Assembly (NCBI RefSeq): GCF_014652235.1
Contig: NZ_BMYK01000007.1
Location: 186,001-250,000, forward strand
Source: Pseudorhodoferax aquiterrae
GTDB taxonomy: Bacteria > Pseudomonadota > Gammaproteobacteria > Burkholderiales > Burkholderiaceae_C
Direction of reading: 5' to 3'
DNA length: 64,000 bases
Shown one piece after another: positions 51,428-60,983 of the stretch. Below the pieces are notes generated by a model, which was given only the letters and a program-made list of their open reading frames with translations, did no database searches and was not told where the DNA came from. The first letter of the stretch is position 1. Each line of letters begins with the position of its first letter. A program made the translations under genes and the position numbers.

Positions 51428-53600
51428 GGTGTTCGGTCTCCTGGGAACGCGGGGAGGGCACCAGCAGGGCGTCGAGCGCGAACGCGCCCTGGCCCTGGGC
51501 CAGCACCACCAGCGGGTTGATGTCGATCTCGGCCACGCTGTGGGCATGCGCCGCGGCGAAGCGCGACAGACTGGCGACGGCACGCGCCGCAGCGGCCACG
51601 TCGGCCTTGGCGCGGCCGCGCGCGCCGTCCAGCAAGGGGAAGGTCTTGAGCGAGCGCAGCATGGCCTCGGCCTGGGCTTCGCTGACCGGGGCCGTCTGCA
51701 AGGCCACGTCCTGGAACACCTCGGCGTAGATGCCGCCCAGGCCGACCATGACCATGGGGCCGAACACCGGGTCCTTCTTGGTGCCCAGGATCAGCTCGGT
51801 GCCCTGCGGCGCCATCTGCGCCACCAGCACGCCCGTGATGCGGGCCTGCGGCGCGTTCTGCGTCACGCGCGCCAGCAGCGCGTCGTATTCGGCTTCGAGC
51901 TGGGCCGGCGTGCGCACGCCGACCACCACGCCGCCGACCTCGGTCTTGTGCGCGATGTCGGGCGAGACGATCTTGAGCACCACCGGGAAACCGATGTCCT
52001 GTGCCGCGGCCAGCGCGGCCGCGCGCGTGGCGGCCGTGGCCTCGCGCAGCACGGGCAGGCCGGCGGCGGCCAGCACGGCCTTGGCCGAGGCCTCGTCGGC
52101 GAAGGCGCGCGCATCCAGCGGGGCGGCAGCGGCCGGCGCGGGCGCCGCCGCAGGCCGTGCGCCGGCCTGCCGGCCCAGCTGCACGAGTGCGGCCAGCGTC
52201 GCGCAGGCCGCGTCCAGGCCCTCGACCGTGGGAAAGCCCAGCGCGTGCAGCTGCTGCGCGACCTCGCGCGGCGCGCGGCTGCACACCAGCAGCGTGCGCG
52301 CCGGATGGGCCTCGCGCAGCCGGCGCAGCGCGGCCAGGAACACGTCGCGCAGCCGGGGCATGTTGAAGGCATTGGCCGATTGCAGCAGCAGCGCGTCGCA
52401 GCTGTCGTCGGCCGCCACGGCGTCCAGCACCTCGGCCAGCAGTTCGGGCCGGCTCGAGACCTGGGCCGTCATGTCCACCGGGTTGGCGGGCGAGGCGAAG
52501 GGCACGGCCGCCAGGATGCGGGCGCGCGTGGCTTCTTGCAACGGTGCCAGCGTGAGGCCCTGGGCGCTGGCGGCGTCGGCCAGCAGCACGCCGAAGCCGC
52601 CCGAGGCCGTCAGCACGGCCACGCGTCCGCCGCGCGGCGCGCGCGGCACGCCGACGACCGAGATCGCCAGGCCCACCTCGATGAGCTGCTCGATGCTGGG
52701 CACCCGGATCGCGCCGCCGTTGCGCAGCACCACGTCGAACACCGCGTCGGAGCCGGCCAGCGCACCCGTGTGCGAGGCTGCGGCGGCGCTGCCCGCATCC
52801 GACACGCCGACCTTGAGCACCACCACCGGCTTGCCGGCTTCGCGCGCCAGCGCCAGCGCGCGCACCAGGCGCGGGCCGTCGCGGCAGGTTTCCATGCAGC
52901 ACAGGATCACGGAACTCACGTCGTCCAGCGCGAGCGCGGCGATCGCGTCGGCGATGTCCACGTCGCATTCGTTGCCCGTGGTCAGCAGCCGGCTGATGCC
53001 GGCGCCGCGCTCGGCCGCCACGCGCATGGCGTAGCTGCCCAGATTGCCGCTCTGCGAGACGATGCCCACCGCACCGGCGGCCGGGAAGCCGGCCTCCAGC
53101 GCGACCGAGAAGGTGGCGATGCTCTTCTCGTGCACGCCGATGGCGCCCAGGCAGTTGGGCCCGACGATGCGCATGCCCGAGGCACGCGCGATGTCGCCGA
53201 TCTGCTGCTGCAAGGCCTGGCCGGCCGCGCCCATCTCGGAGAAGCCCGAGCTGATGACCACGGCCGCGCGCACGCCGCGCGCGGCACAGGCGCGGATGGC
53301 CTCGGGCACGCTTTCGGGCGGTGCGGTCACGACGGCCAGGTCGGGCGTCTCGGGCAGCTCGGCCACGCTGGCATAGGCCGGCAGCGATTGAACCGTGCCG
53401 CCCTTGCGGTTGACCGGGTAGACCGCGCCCGCGTAGCCGTAGCGTTGCAGGAACTGCAGCGGCCGCCCGCCGATCTTGGTGGGGTCGTCGGAGGCGCCGA
53501 TCAGCGCGATGGACCGTGGCTTGAACACGGCCTCCAGGCCGCGGCCCACGTCGTGCCCTGCGGTCATGCCGTGCTCCGGCTCTGCAAGCGCGCCATTCAT
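51420..53600 (-). CDS. ADP-forming (NDP-forming) acyl-CoA ligase, fused alpha-beta form
   Basis: 726 residues. N-terminal CoA-binding domain (S-I-A-L-I-G-A-S-D-D-P-T-K-I-G-G), succinyl-CoA synthetase-like domains (G-P-N-C-L-G, G-I-V-S-Q-S-G-N-L-G, and S-H-T-G-A-L-A-G-S with the phospho-His), then an ATP-grasp domain (F-P-V-V-L-K-I-V-S-P-D-I-A-H-K-T-E-V-G-G-V). It activates a carboxylic acid to its CoA ester with ATP giving ADP and phosphate, or runs in reverse. In this operon it probably forms the CoA ester entering the two acyl-CoA dehydrogenases. Confidence 0.93.
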
Positions 53601-54358
53601 TTGCCCTTGTAGACCGGGGCACGCTTCTCGAGGAAGGCCATGCGGGCCTCCTTGGCGTCCTCGGTGCGCGACAGCGCCATCGTGATGTTCTGCTCGAAGC
53701 GGTAACCGTCGCGCTGGGGCATCAGGTCCATCATGTTGGCGGCCTGCTTGGCATAGGCCAGTGCCAGCGGGCTCTTGGCGGCCAGCTCGCGTGCCAGTTC
53801 CATGGCCGCAGGCATCAGCTGGTCCGCGGGCAGGACCTCGTCGAGCACGCCGCGGCGGTACAGCTCGGCCGCGGACACGCGCATGCCCGTGAAGAACATG
53901 CGTCGCGTGTAGGAGCGGCCGAGCAGGGTGCGCAGCATGGAGACGCCGCCAGCCAGGCCGACGTTGATCTCGGGCATGGCGAACGTGGCGTCCTCGGAGG
54001 CCAGGAAGATGTCGCACGCGGCCATGAGGCCGAAGCCGGCGCCCAGGGCCGGACCGTTGACCGCGGCGATGACGGGCTTGGCGCATTCGCGGATCGCGTT
54101 GCCGGTCTCGCGCGTCCAGCGGTTGTGCGCGAGGAAGTCGCCCGGCTTCTCGGGATCGGGCCGGTCCTTGAGGTCGGCGCCCGAGCAGAAGAACTTGCCG
54201 GTGCCGGTCAGCACGGCCACGCGCACGTCGCTGCGTTCGGAGACCTCGTCGAAGGCCTCGATCAGGCGCACGCGGGTGTCGCGCGCAAGCGCGTTGACGG
54301 GCGGCTTGTCCAGCCGCACGACGGCGATGTGGTCGGAAACTTCGAGGTGGATGCTCAT
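53597..54358 (-). CDS. Enoyl-CoA hydratase/isomerase (crotonase) family
   Basis: 253 residues. Crotonase oxyanion-hole segments F-F-C-S-G-A-D-L-K and V-N-G-P-A-L-G-A-G-F-G-L are clear. Usual catalytic Glu of hydratases (E144 region) is represented by M-P-E-I-N-V-G-L, with the second position changed, so lyase or isomerase activity is possible. ATGA overlaps on both sides (ligase, dehydrogenase). Confidence 0.92.
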   Translation of the reverse strand: MSIHLEVSDHIAVVRLDKPPVNALARDTRVRLIEAFDEVSERSDVRVAVLTGTGKFFCSGADLKDRPDPEKPGDFLAHNRWTRETGNAIRECAKPVIAAVNGPALGAGFGLMAACDIFLASEDATFAMPEINVGLAGGVSMLRTLLGRSYTRRMFFTGMRVSAAELYRRGVLDEVLPADQLMPAAMELARELAAKSPLALAYAKQAANMMDLMPQRDGYRFEQNITMALSRTEDAKEARMAFLEKRAPVYKGK

Positions 54359-55467
54359 GGTGCGCTCTTGGACAGAAGGGGTTGGGAAGTGGCGGCGGCG
54401 TGCCCATGCAGGTGCATGGCGTGGTAGAGCCGGTCGCCGTAGCGGAACTCCGAGGCCAGCAGGCGCTGCGCGAGGCGGGTGGCCAGCACCTCTTCGCTCA
54501 TGCCCATGCCGCCGTGCATCTGGATCGCGGCCTCGGCGCAGGCGCGCGCCGTCTCGGCCAGCGAGAGCTTGGCCAGGCGCAGCGTGCGGCGCAGCGCCGG
54601 GCCGGCGCCGCCAGCGCTCTGGTGCTCGCCGAGCGCGTGCAGGAGCAGGCCGCGCGCGCCCAGGAAACGCACGTACATGTCGGCCGTGCGGTGGCGCAGC
54701 ACCTGGAAGCTGGCCAGCGCCACGCCGAACTGGCGCCGCTCCTGCAGGTGGGCGATGGTGCGCTGGATCAGCGCGGCCAACGCCGCGACCGTGTCGGCCA
54801 GCGTCAACGCGAGCGCGGCGTTGTCGGCCTGTTCCAGCGCGGCCCGTGCCGCGGCGCCGCGCGCCAGACAGGCCCCCTCGGGCAGGGCCAGGTCCTCCAG
54901 GCGCACGTCGACGGCCTCGCGGCCTTCCATGCTGCGGTAGCGTGCGGCCGGCGCCGGCAGGCGCTCGCGTTCGATGAGGAACAGCGCAGGCTCGGCGCCG
55001 TCCAGCAGTGCGGGCACCAGCGCATGGCTGACGTCCGCCGACAGCTGCGTGCCGCGCACCAGGCCCGTGAGCGCGAAGCCGATGTCCAGGTGCCGCGCCG
55101 TGACGGCCGGCTGGTCCAGTGGGTCGGCCAGCGCAGCGAGCGGCGCGACCGCCACGTCGCCCTCGCACAGGGCCTGCAACCAACGCCTGGCCACCTCGGG
55201 CGCGGCGGCCTGCAGCAGCAAGGGCACGACGGCGCAGCGCTCGACCACGGGGAGCTGCACGCCATGCGTGGCCAGGCCTTCGACGATGGCGGCCAGGTCG
55301 GTCAGGCTGCCGCCCACGCCGCCGGCGGCCTCGGGCACCAGCGTGCAGGCCCAGCCCATCTGGGCGATCGCGTCACCGGCCTGCGGCGCGGCGGCCTGGT
55401 CCTGCGCGTAGCGGCTGGCCGCGTCGAGCAGCATGCCGGGGAACAAGGGGGGGAACGAGGAAGACAT
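54355..55467 (-). CDS. Acyl-CoA dehydrogenase (divergent small subunit type)
   Basis: 370 residues. C-terminal Q-M-H-G-G-M-G-M-S-E-E and R-R-Q-F-G-V-A-L-A-S-F-Q-V-L-R-H identify the family, but the central beta domain is poorly conserved and the usual catalytic Glu region is weak. The pair with the next gene (two tandem ACADs of unequal conservation) resembles heterodimeric steroid/CoA dehydrogenases such as FadE26/27 types. It may be the non-catalytic partner. Confidence 0.87.
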   Translation of the reverse strand: MSSSFPPLFPGMLLDAASRYAQDQAAAPQAGDAIAQMGWACTLVPEAAGGVGGSLTDLAAIVEGLATHGVQLPVVERCAVVPLLLQAAAPEVARRWLQALCEGDVAVAPLAALADPLDQPAVTARHLDIGFALTGLVRGTQLSADVSHALVPALLDGAEPALFLIERERLPAPAARYRSMEGREAVDVRLEDLALPEGACLARGAAARAALEQADNAALALTLADTVAALAALIQRTIAHLQERRQFGVALASFQVLRHRTADMYVRFLGARGLLLHALGEHQSAGGAGPALRRTLRLAKLSLAETARACAEAAIQMHGGMGMSEEVLATRLAQRLLASEFRYGDRLYHAMHLHGHAAATSQPLLSKSAP

Positions 55468-55469
55468 GC

Positions 55470-56669
55470 TCAGGCAGTTCCGAAGAGTTCGTTGGCGATC
55501 ACGGTGCGCTGCACCTCGGAGGTGCCGCCGGCGATGGTGCGGGCGCGCGTGAACATGTAGTTCTGGATCCAGGTGGCCTCGGGCACGCCGGCGCTCTCGC
55601 CGTCGCCGCCCTCGGCCAGGAAGCGGTGCGCGGCATCGGGGCCCACGGCGTCCAGCGCGATGGTGGTGAGCCGCTGGGCCACGTCGGCGCAGGTCAGCTT
55701 GATGGCCGAAGGCTGCACGCCCAGCGGGCGCTGGTGGATCAGGTCGTCGGTGGCTTGTGCCATCAGCACGCGCGCGCCCTTGGAGTCGGCCTCGCAGAGC
55801 AGCAGCTTGTGCAGCAGGCCGCTGAAGTCGCGCCGGCCGGCGGCCTGGCGTGCGGCCTCTTCGACCAGGCGCGTGACCTGGCGGCGCACGAGTTCCAGCC
55901 GCGCCACGTTGGCCGGCGGCAGGCGTTCGCGCTCGAGCAGGTACTTGGCGCAGGTCCAGCCCTTGCCGGGCTCGCCGATCAGGTTGTCGGCGCGCACGCG
56001 CACTTCGTCGAAGAAGACCTCGTTGAGGTGGGGCCAGCCGTCGATGCTGCGGATGGGCCGCACCGTGATGCCGGGCGTGTCCATGGGCACGAGAACGAGC
56101 GAGATGCCTTCCTGCTTTTTCGCCTGCCTGGAGGTGCGCACCAGCATGTAGATCATGTTGGCCTCGTGCGCATGCGAGGTCCAGATCTTCTGGCCGTTGA
56201 TGACGTAGTGCTCGCCGTCCAGCCGCGCGCTGGTCTGCAGCGAGGCCAGGTCCGAGCCCGCGCCGGGTTCGGAGTAGCCCTGGCAGTACCAGTCCGAGCC
56301 GTCCAGGATGCGCGGCAGCAGCCGCGCCTTCTGTTCGGCCGTGCCGAAGCGGATGATGACCGGCCCGATGTGGCCCAGGCCGTGGTGGTACAGCGGCGGG
56401 CAGTCGTTCTCGGCCATGACCTCCTCGAAGACCAGGCGCTGGCGGATGTCCCAGCCCGTGCCGCCGACCTCCTGGGGCCAGCCGGGGGCGCCCCAGCCCT
56501 TGTCGTGCAGGATCTGCTGCCAGCGCTGGTATTCGCGCTTGGTGACCTTGCGGCCCGCGGCCACGACGGCGCGGATCTCGGGCGGGCAGGCGCTGCGCGC
56601 GAAGGCCTGCAGTTCGCGGCGGAAGGCCGCGAGGCCCTCGTCCTCGCCGCGGGCGGTGTCGTCGGACAT
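55470..56669 (-). CDS. Acyl-CoA dehydrogenase
   Basis: 399 residues, well conserved: Y-C-Q-G-Y-S-E-P-G-A-G-S-D-L-A-S-L and V-I-N-G-Q-K-I-W-T-S-H-A (FAD/substrate), C-terminal T-I-A-G-G-T-S-E-V-Q-R. Introduces an alpha-beta double bond in an acyl-CoA and passes electrons to ETF. Likely forms a heteromer with the divergent ACAD immediately downstream. Confidence 0.93.
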   Translation of the reverse strand: MSDDTARGEDEGLAAFRRELQAFARSACPPEIRAVVAAGRKVTKREYQRWQQILHDKGWGAPGWPQEVGGTGWDIRQRLVFEEVMAENDCPPLYHHGLGHIGPVIIRFGTAEQKARLLPRILDGSDWYCQGYSEPGAGSDLASLQTSARLDGEHYVINGQKIWTSHAHEANMIYMLVRTSRQAKKQEGISLVLVPMDTPGITVRPIRSIDGWPHLNEVFFDEVRVRADNLIGEPGKGWTCAKYLLERERLPPANVARLELVRRQVTRLVEEAARQAAGRRDFSGLLHKLLLCEADSKGARVLMAQATDDLIHQRPLGVQPSAIKLTCADVAQRLTTIALDAVGPDAAHRFLAEGGDGESAGVPEATWIQNYMFTRARTIAGGTSEVQRTVIANELFGTA

Positions 56670-56695
56670 GGTGTCTCCTGGTTCGGTGTCGGTGG

Positions 56696-57637
<942 letters not shown>

Positions 57638-57662
57638 GGCCGGGTCTCGCGTGCGCCGCGCC

Positions 57663-58754
57663 TCAGGCCGCGGCCAGTTCGGCGGCGGGTGCGGGCACGT
57701 GCGGCGGGTCGTTGGCGATCTCCTGCTGCACGGTGGGAATGATGACCTTGGCCCACAGCGCCAGCTGCTTGAGCATGGTCGGGTGGTCGAAGTCGCCCAT
57801 CTGGGTCTGGAAGCAGTAGTGCACCGGCTTGAGCGTGCGGATCTCGTGGACCACGCGCTCGATCACGGTATCGACCGAGCCCACGGGCAGCAGCGCGCGC
57901 GACTCCTCGATCGAGGGCTCGCCCTCGACGATGCCTTCCTCGACCTGGTAGTCGTCGGCGATCTGCGCGGTGCGGCGCTTCAGGCTGACCGCGATGCGGC
58001 GCTGGTAGCGCGAGCACTCGAGGTAGGCGTCGACCTCGGCCTGGTTGTCGCTCGCGTAGGCGGCGCGCAGCAGCCCGACCGGCACCTGGGCCGGGTTCTT
58101 GCCTTCGGCGCGCGCAACCTTGTCGATCAGGCTGCGCGTGGCGTGCAGCTTCTCCAGGCCGCCGTCGCCGCCAGAGACGAAGACATGGTGGCCGCCGCGC
58201 ACGGCGCGCGCAACGAAGGCCGGGTCCACGCTCGTGATCCAGGTCGGCGGCATGGGCTTTTGCACGGCGCGCTGGCTGATCGCGCTCATCGGCTGCTGGT
58301 AGAACTGGCCGGCGTAGCTGAACTTGGGTTGCGTGAGGCCCAGCTCCAGCATGTCCAGCATCTCGAAGGTGCGCTGCTTGGCCGTGTCCAGCGAAACGCC
58401 GAAGCGCTCGAACTCGAAGTGCTGGTAGCCCGAGCCGATCCCCAGGTTCAGCCGGCCATCGGACAGCTGGTCGACCATGGCCACGTCGGCGATCAAGCGG
58501 GCCGGGGTGTAGAGCGGCGCCACCACGATGCCGGTGCCGAGCCGGATCTTCTTCGTGACGGCCGCGCAGTGGGCGATCATGGTCAGCGGCGACGAGCACA
58601 TGCCGTAGTTGCTGAAGTGGTGTTCTGCGTACCATGCGGCGCCGAAACCGAGTTCGTCGGCCACGCGGGTCTGCTCCACCGCATCGCGGAGGATCTGGTA
58701 CGAGGTCTTATGCTTGTTGCGCTGCTGCATCAGAATGAAGATTCCGAAATCCAT
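57663..58754 (-). CDS. LLM-class flavin-dependent monooxygenase (luciferase-like)
   Basis: 363 residues from ATG 58754 with AAGGAG six bases upstream. Bacterial luciferase-like TIM barrel: M-D-F-G-I-F-I, A-W-Y-A-E-H-H-F-S-N-Y-G, R-L-G-T-G-I-V-V, G-R-L-N-L-G-I-G-S-G-Y. Enzymes of this class use reduced FMN and O2, often for Baeyer-Villiger or hydroxylation steps. First gene of the long catabolic operon and paired with its own reductase, so the pathway likely begins with an oxygenation. Confidence 0.9.
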   Translation of the reverse strand: MDFGIFILMQQRNKHKTSYQILRDAVEQTRVADELGFGAAWYAEHHFSNYGMCSSPLTMIAHCAAVTKKIRLGTGIVVAPLYTPARLIADVAMVDQLSDGRLNLGIGSGYQHFEFERFGVSLDTAKQRTFEMLDMLELGLTQPKFSYAGQFYQQPMSAISQRAVQKPMPPTWITSVDPAFVARAVRGGHHVFVSGGDGGLEKLHATRSLIDKVARAEGKNPAQVPVGLLRAAYASDNQAEVDAYLECSRYQRRIAVSLKRRTAQIADDYQVEEGIVEGEPSIEESRALLPVGSVDTVIERVVHEIRTLKPVHYCFQTQMGDFDHPTMLKQLALWAKVIIPTVQQEIANDPPHVPAPAAELAAA

Positions 58755-58805
58755 CACGGGCTCCTTGTTGCGATTGGCTTGCGACGATCTTAGGAACGCA
58801 TCCCC

Positions 58806-58828
58806 TGCGCGGCGCGCCATGCCGCGCA
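58806..58828 (+). promoter_or_regulatory. Inverted repeat in divergent LysR/monooxygenase promoter
   Basis: TGCGCGGC (58806-58813) and its exact inverse GCCGCGCA (58821-58828) around 7 bases, midway between the two start codons. Confidence 0.4.
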
Positions 58829-58829
58829 C

Positions 58830-58843
58830 AGCTTCTTTGCAAC
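58830..58843 (+). promoter_or_regulatory. AGCTnCTTTGCA-type putative LysR box
   Basis: AGCTTCTTTGCAAC matches AGCTGCTTTGCAGC at 60796-60809 at 12 of 14 positions. It lies between the LysR gene and the monooxygenase operon. Confidence 0.45.
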
Positions 58844-58860
58844 TTCTGAAATGAGACAAG

Positions 58861-58887
58861 CCGGTGCGCGGCCGTGCGGCGCACCGG
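58861..58887 (+). promoter_or_regulatory. 9-bp stem hairpin in LysR leader
   Basis: CCGGTGCGC (58861-58869) and GCGCACCGG (58879-58887) pair perfectly around a 9-base loop, ending 4 bases before the AAGGACC ribosome site. It could mask the site or serve as an operator. Confidence 0.4.
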
Positions 58888-58898
58888 GCACAAGGACC

Positions 58899-59813
58899 AT
58901 GAAAGCACTCGATTCGCTACGGATCTTCGTGATCACCCAGCGCAAGGGCAGCCTGTCGGCCGCGGCGCGCAGCCTCGCGCTCTCGCCGGCCACGATCTCG
59001 CGCCGCATCAGCGCGCTGGAGGAGGAGCTCGGCGTGCAGCTGGTCGACCGCACCAGCCGCAACCTCAAAGTCACCGAGGCCGGGCAGGCCTTTCTCGAAC
59101 ATGCCGAGCACGTGCTGGAAGCCATGGCCGCGGCCGAGCAGGCCGCGCGCGATGCGCGCCAGCGGCCCGAGGGCCGGCTGCGCATCCACTCGCGCACGCA
59201 GATCGGCATCCGCGTGATCGCGCCGCTGCTGCCGCGCTTCGCCCAGCAGTACCCGGACATCCAGGTCGAGTACGAGCTCTCCGAGCACCCGGTCAACATC
59301 GTCGAGCAGGATTTCGACATCGACATCCGCACCGGCGAGTCGAACGACTCGGGCTTCGTGATCAAGCGGCTTCTGAGCAGCGACGAGGTGCTCGTGGCCA
59401 GCCCCGCGTTCGCGCAGCGCCATGCACGCATCCGCCATCCGAACGACCTGGCACGCCTGCCCTGCCTGACCTACCGGCGCGAGCAGGAGGCCACGACCTG
59501 GAAGTACATCGACGCCGAGGGTGCGCAGCAGGAGCTCGCGATCAAGGGCGTGCTGAGCTCCAACAACGGCGAGGTGCTGCGCCTGGCCGCCATGGGCGGC
59601 ATGGGCATCGCGCTGCTGTCCGAATCGGCCGTGCGGGCCGACATCCAGGCCGGCACGCTGGTGCGGCTGCTCGCGGACTACCGCTTCGCGGTGCGCCAGT
59701 TCTCCAACGGCGTGTTCGCGGTGTTCCGCCAGCACCGCACGCTGCCGCTCAAGGTGCGGGCCTTCGTGGACTTCATGGCCGAGGCCCTGCGCGAGCCGAC
59801 CGCGCGCGGCTGA
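58899..59813 (+). CDS. LysR-family regulator of the monooxygenase operon
   Basis: 304 residues from ATG 58899 with AAGGACC before it. HTH: R-K-G-S-L-S-A-A-A-R-S-L-A-L-S-P-A-T-I-S-R-R-I-S-A-L-E-E-E-L-G. Effector domain contains H-S-R-T-Q-I-G and Y-E-L-S-E-H-P, CrgA/DmlR-like group. Divergent from the operon at 58754. Shared motifs suggest it also controls the lactonase/Bug pair at 59.9-61.9 kb. Confidence 0.9.
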   Translation: MKALDSLRIFVITQRKGSLSAAARSLALSPATISRRISALEEELGVQLVDRTSRNLKVTEAGQAFLEHAEHVLEAMAAAEQAARDARQRPEGRLRIHSRTQIGIRVIAPLLPRFAQQYPDIQVEYELSEHPVNIVEQDFDIDIRTGESNDSGFVIKRLLSSDEVLVASPAFAQRHARIRHPNDLARLPCLTYRREQEATTWKYIDAEGAQQELAIKGVLSSNNGEVLRLAAMGGMGIALLSESAVRADIQAGTLVRLLADYRFAVRQFSNGVFAVFRQHRTLPLKVRAFVDFMAEALREPTARG

Positions 59814-59858
59814 GCGACACGACCGCGATCCCAGCGCGCGGAAGGCCTGGGTGCTTGT

Positions 59859-60746
59859 TCAGTGGGGGCGACCGAACACCTGGGTCGGCAGGCCGGGCGC
59901 CGGCAGGCCCTCGACCGCGAACAGTCCGCCGTCGTGCGGCCGCGTGCCGGCCAGGCGCACGCTGCGCGAGATCGAGGTCACGTAGGCCGTCGCCAGCTGC
60001 GGCCCGGCGAAGCAAAGGCTGGTGGGGTAGCTCAGCGGCAGCGCGACGCGGCGTTCCAGCCGCCCGTCGGGCGCGAAGCGTGCGAGTTCGCCCGTGCGGA
60101 CGAGCGCGGTCCACAGGTGGCCCTCGGCATCCACCGTGGCGCCGTCGGGGCCGGAGCCCAGCGCCTCGGTCTGCGCGAACACGCGCCGGCCTGCGAGCGC
60201 ACGCTCGGGGTGGTAGTCGAAAGACCAGATGGTGCGCGCCGCGCTGTCGGCCACGTAGAGCGTCCGGCCGTCGGGGCTGAAGCAGGGGCCGTTGGTCAGC
60301 GCGAAGCCCTCGGCCAGCTTCTCGAGGCGGGCATCGGGCCGCAGCCGGTACAGGCCGCCGAGCAGCGGTGCATCGGCCGCACGGTTGTAGTGCAAGGTGC
60401 CGGCGATGAAGTTGCCCCAGGCGTCGCATTTGCCGTCGTTGAGCCGCACGTCGGGGTGGTCGCAATCGATGCGGGCCAGCGTCGCCAACTGCCGCGTCCC
60501 GTAGTCGTAGCGCGCGAAGCGGTGCTGCAAGGCCACGACCACGGCGTCGTCGCGGCACGGCGCCACCGCGCCGATCGGGGCCGGCAGGCTGTGGGTCTCG
60601 CGCGCGCCGCTGGCAGGCCACCAGCGGTGCAGGGTGCCGGCCAGCGCATCGATCCAGGCCAGCGCCCCGGTGCGCGCGTCCCAGCAGGGGCTTTCGCCGA
60701 GCCGGTCCAGGCTGTCTCCGATCCGGATGGTGTGCATCTCCCGCAT
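59859..60746 (-). CDS. SMP-30/gluconolactonase/regucalcin-family lactonase
   Basis: 295 residues. Beta-propeller motifs: L-G-E-S-P-C-W-D (metal-ligand Glu), R-L-N-D-G-K-C-D, T-N-G-P-C-F-S-P-D-G-R-T-L-Y (ligand Asn), S-G-P-D-G-A-T-V-D-A-E-G (ligand Asp). It opens sugar or other lactones with a divalent metal. A lactone is exactly what a Baeyer-Villiger monooxygenase forms, so a link with the 58-kb operon is attractive (inference). An in-frame ATG at 60737 is an alternative start. Confidence 0.88.
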   Translation of the reverse strand: MREMHTIRIGDSLDRLGESPCWDARTGALAWIDALAGTLHRWWPASGARETHSLPAPIGAVAPCRDDAVVVALQHRFARYDYGTRQLATLARIDCDHPDVRLNDGKCDAWGNFIAGTLHYNRAADAPLLGGLYRLRPDARLEKLAEGFALTNGPCFSPDGRTLYVADSAARTIWSFDYHPERALAGRRVFAQTEALGSGPDGATVDAEGHLWTALVRTGELARFAPDGRLERRVALPLSYPTSLCFAGPQLATAYVTSISRSVRLAGTRPHDGGLFAVEGLPAPGLPTQVFGRPH

Positions 60747-60793
60747 GGCGGCCAGTGTGGCCGGATTCCCCTGCGCCGCCGGCGTCCTGGCGC

Positions 60794-60809
60794 AAAGCTG
60801 CTTTGCAGC
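60794..60809 (+). promoter_or_regulatory. AAAGCTGCTTT palindrome / AGCTnCTTTGCA box
   Basis: AAAGCTGCTTT (60794-60804) extended to AGCTGCTTTGCAGC (60796-60809); palindrome GCAAAG-CTG-CTTTGC. Lies in the 237-bp gap between the lactonase and Bug genes. Confidence 0.45.
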
Positions 60810-60868
60810 GGCTGTGGCCATGGCGGCGCCGCCGGTCGGCGCCGGTCCGCGGGACGTGCACGACCTGG

Positions 60869-60879
60869 AAAGCAGCTTT
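60869..60879 (-). promoter_or_regulatory. Second AAAGCTGCTTT copy, inverted
   Basis: Minus-strand AAAGCTGCTTT followed by CCAG, 65 bp from the first copy in the same intergenic region. Two inverted boxes fit binding of a LysR tetramer. Confidence 0.45.
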
Positions 60880-60983
60880 TCACTCTTTGCCGTGCGGGCA
60901 CCGGTTCCGCGCCTAAGCTGCCTGGGCACGGCGCAGCGCGGACGCCGCCCACCGACCGACAACGAGACAAGACAGGAGACACC

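Noticed and set aside
60935..60955. Sigma-54-like GGGCACGGCGCAGCGC upstream of the Bug gene
   Set aside because: The -24 half is good, but there is no TTGC and the GC spacing is off.
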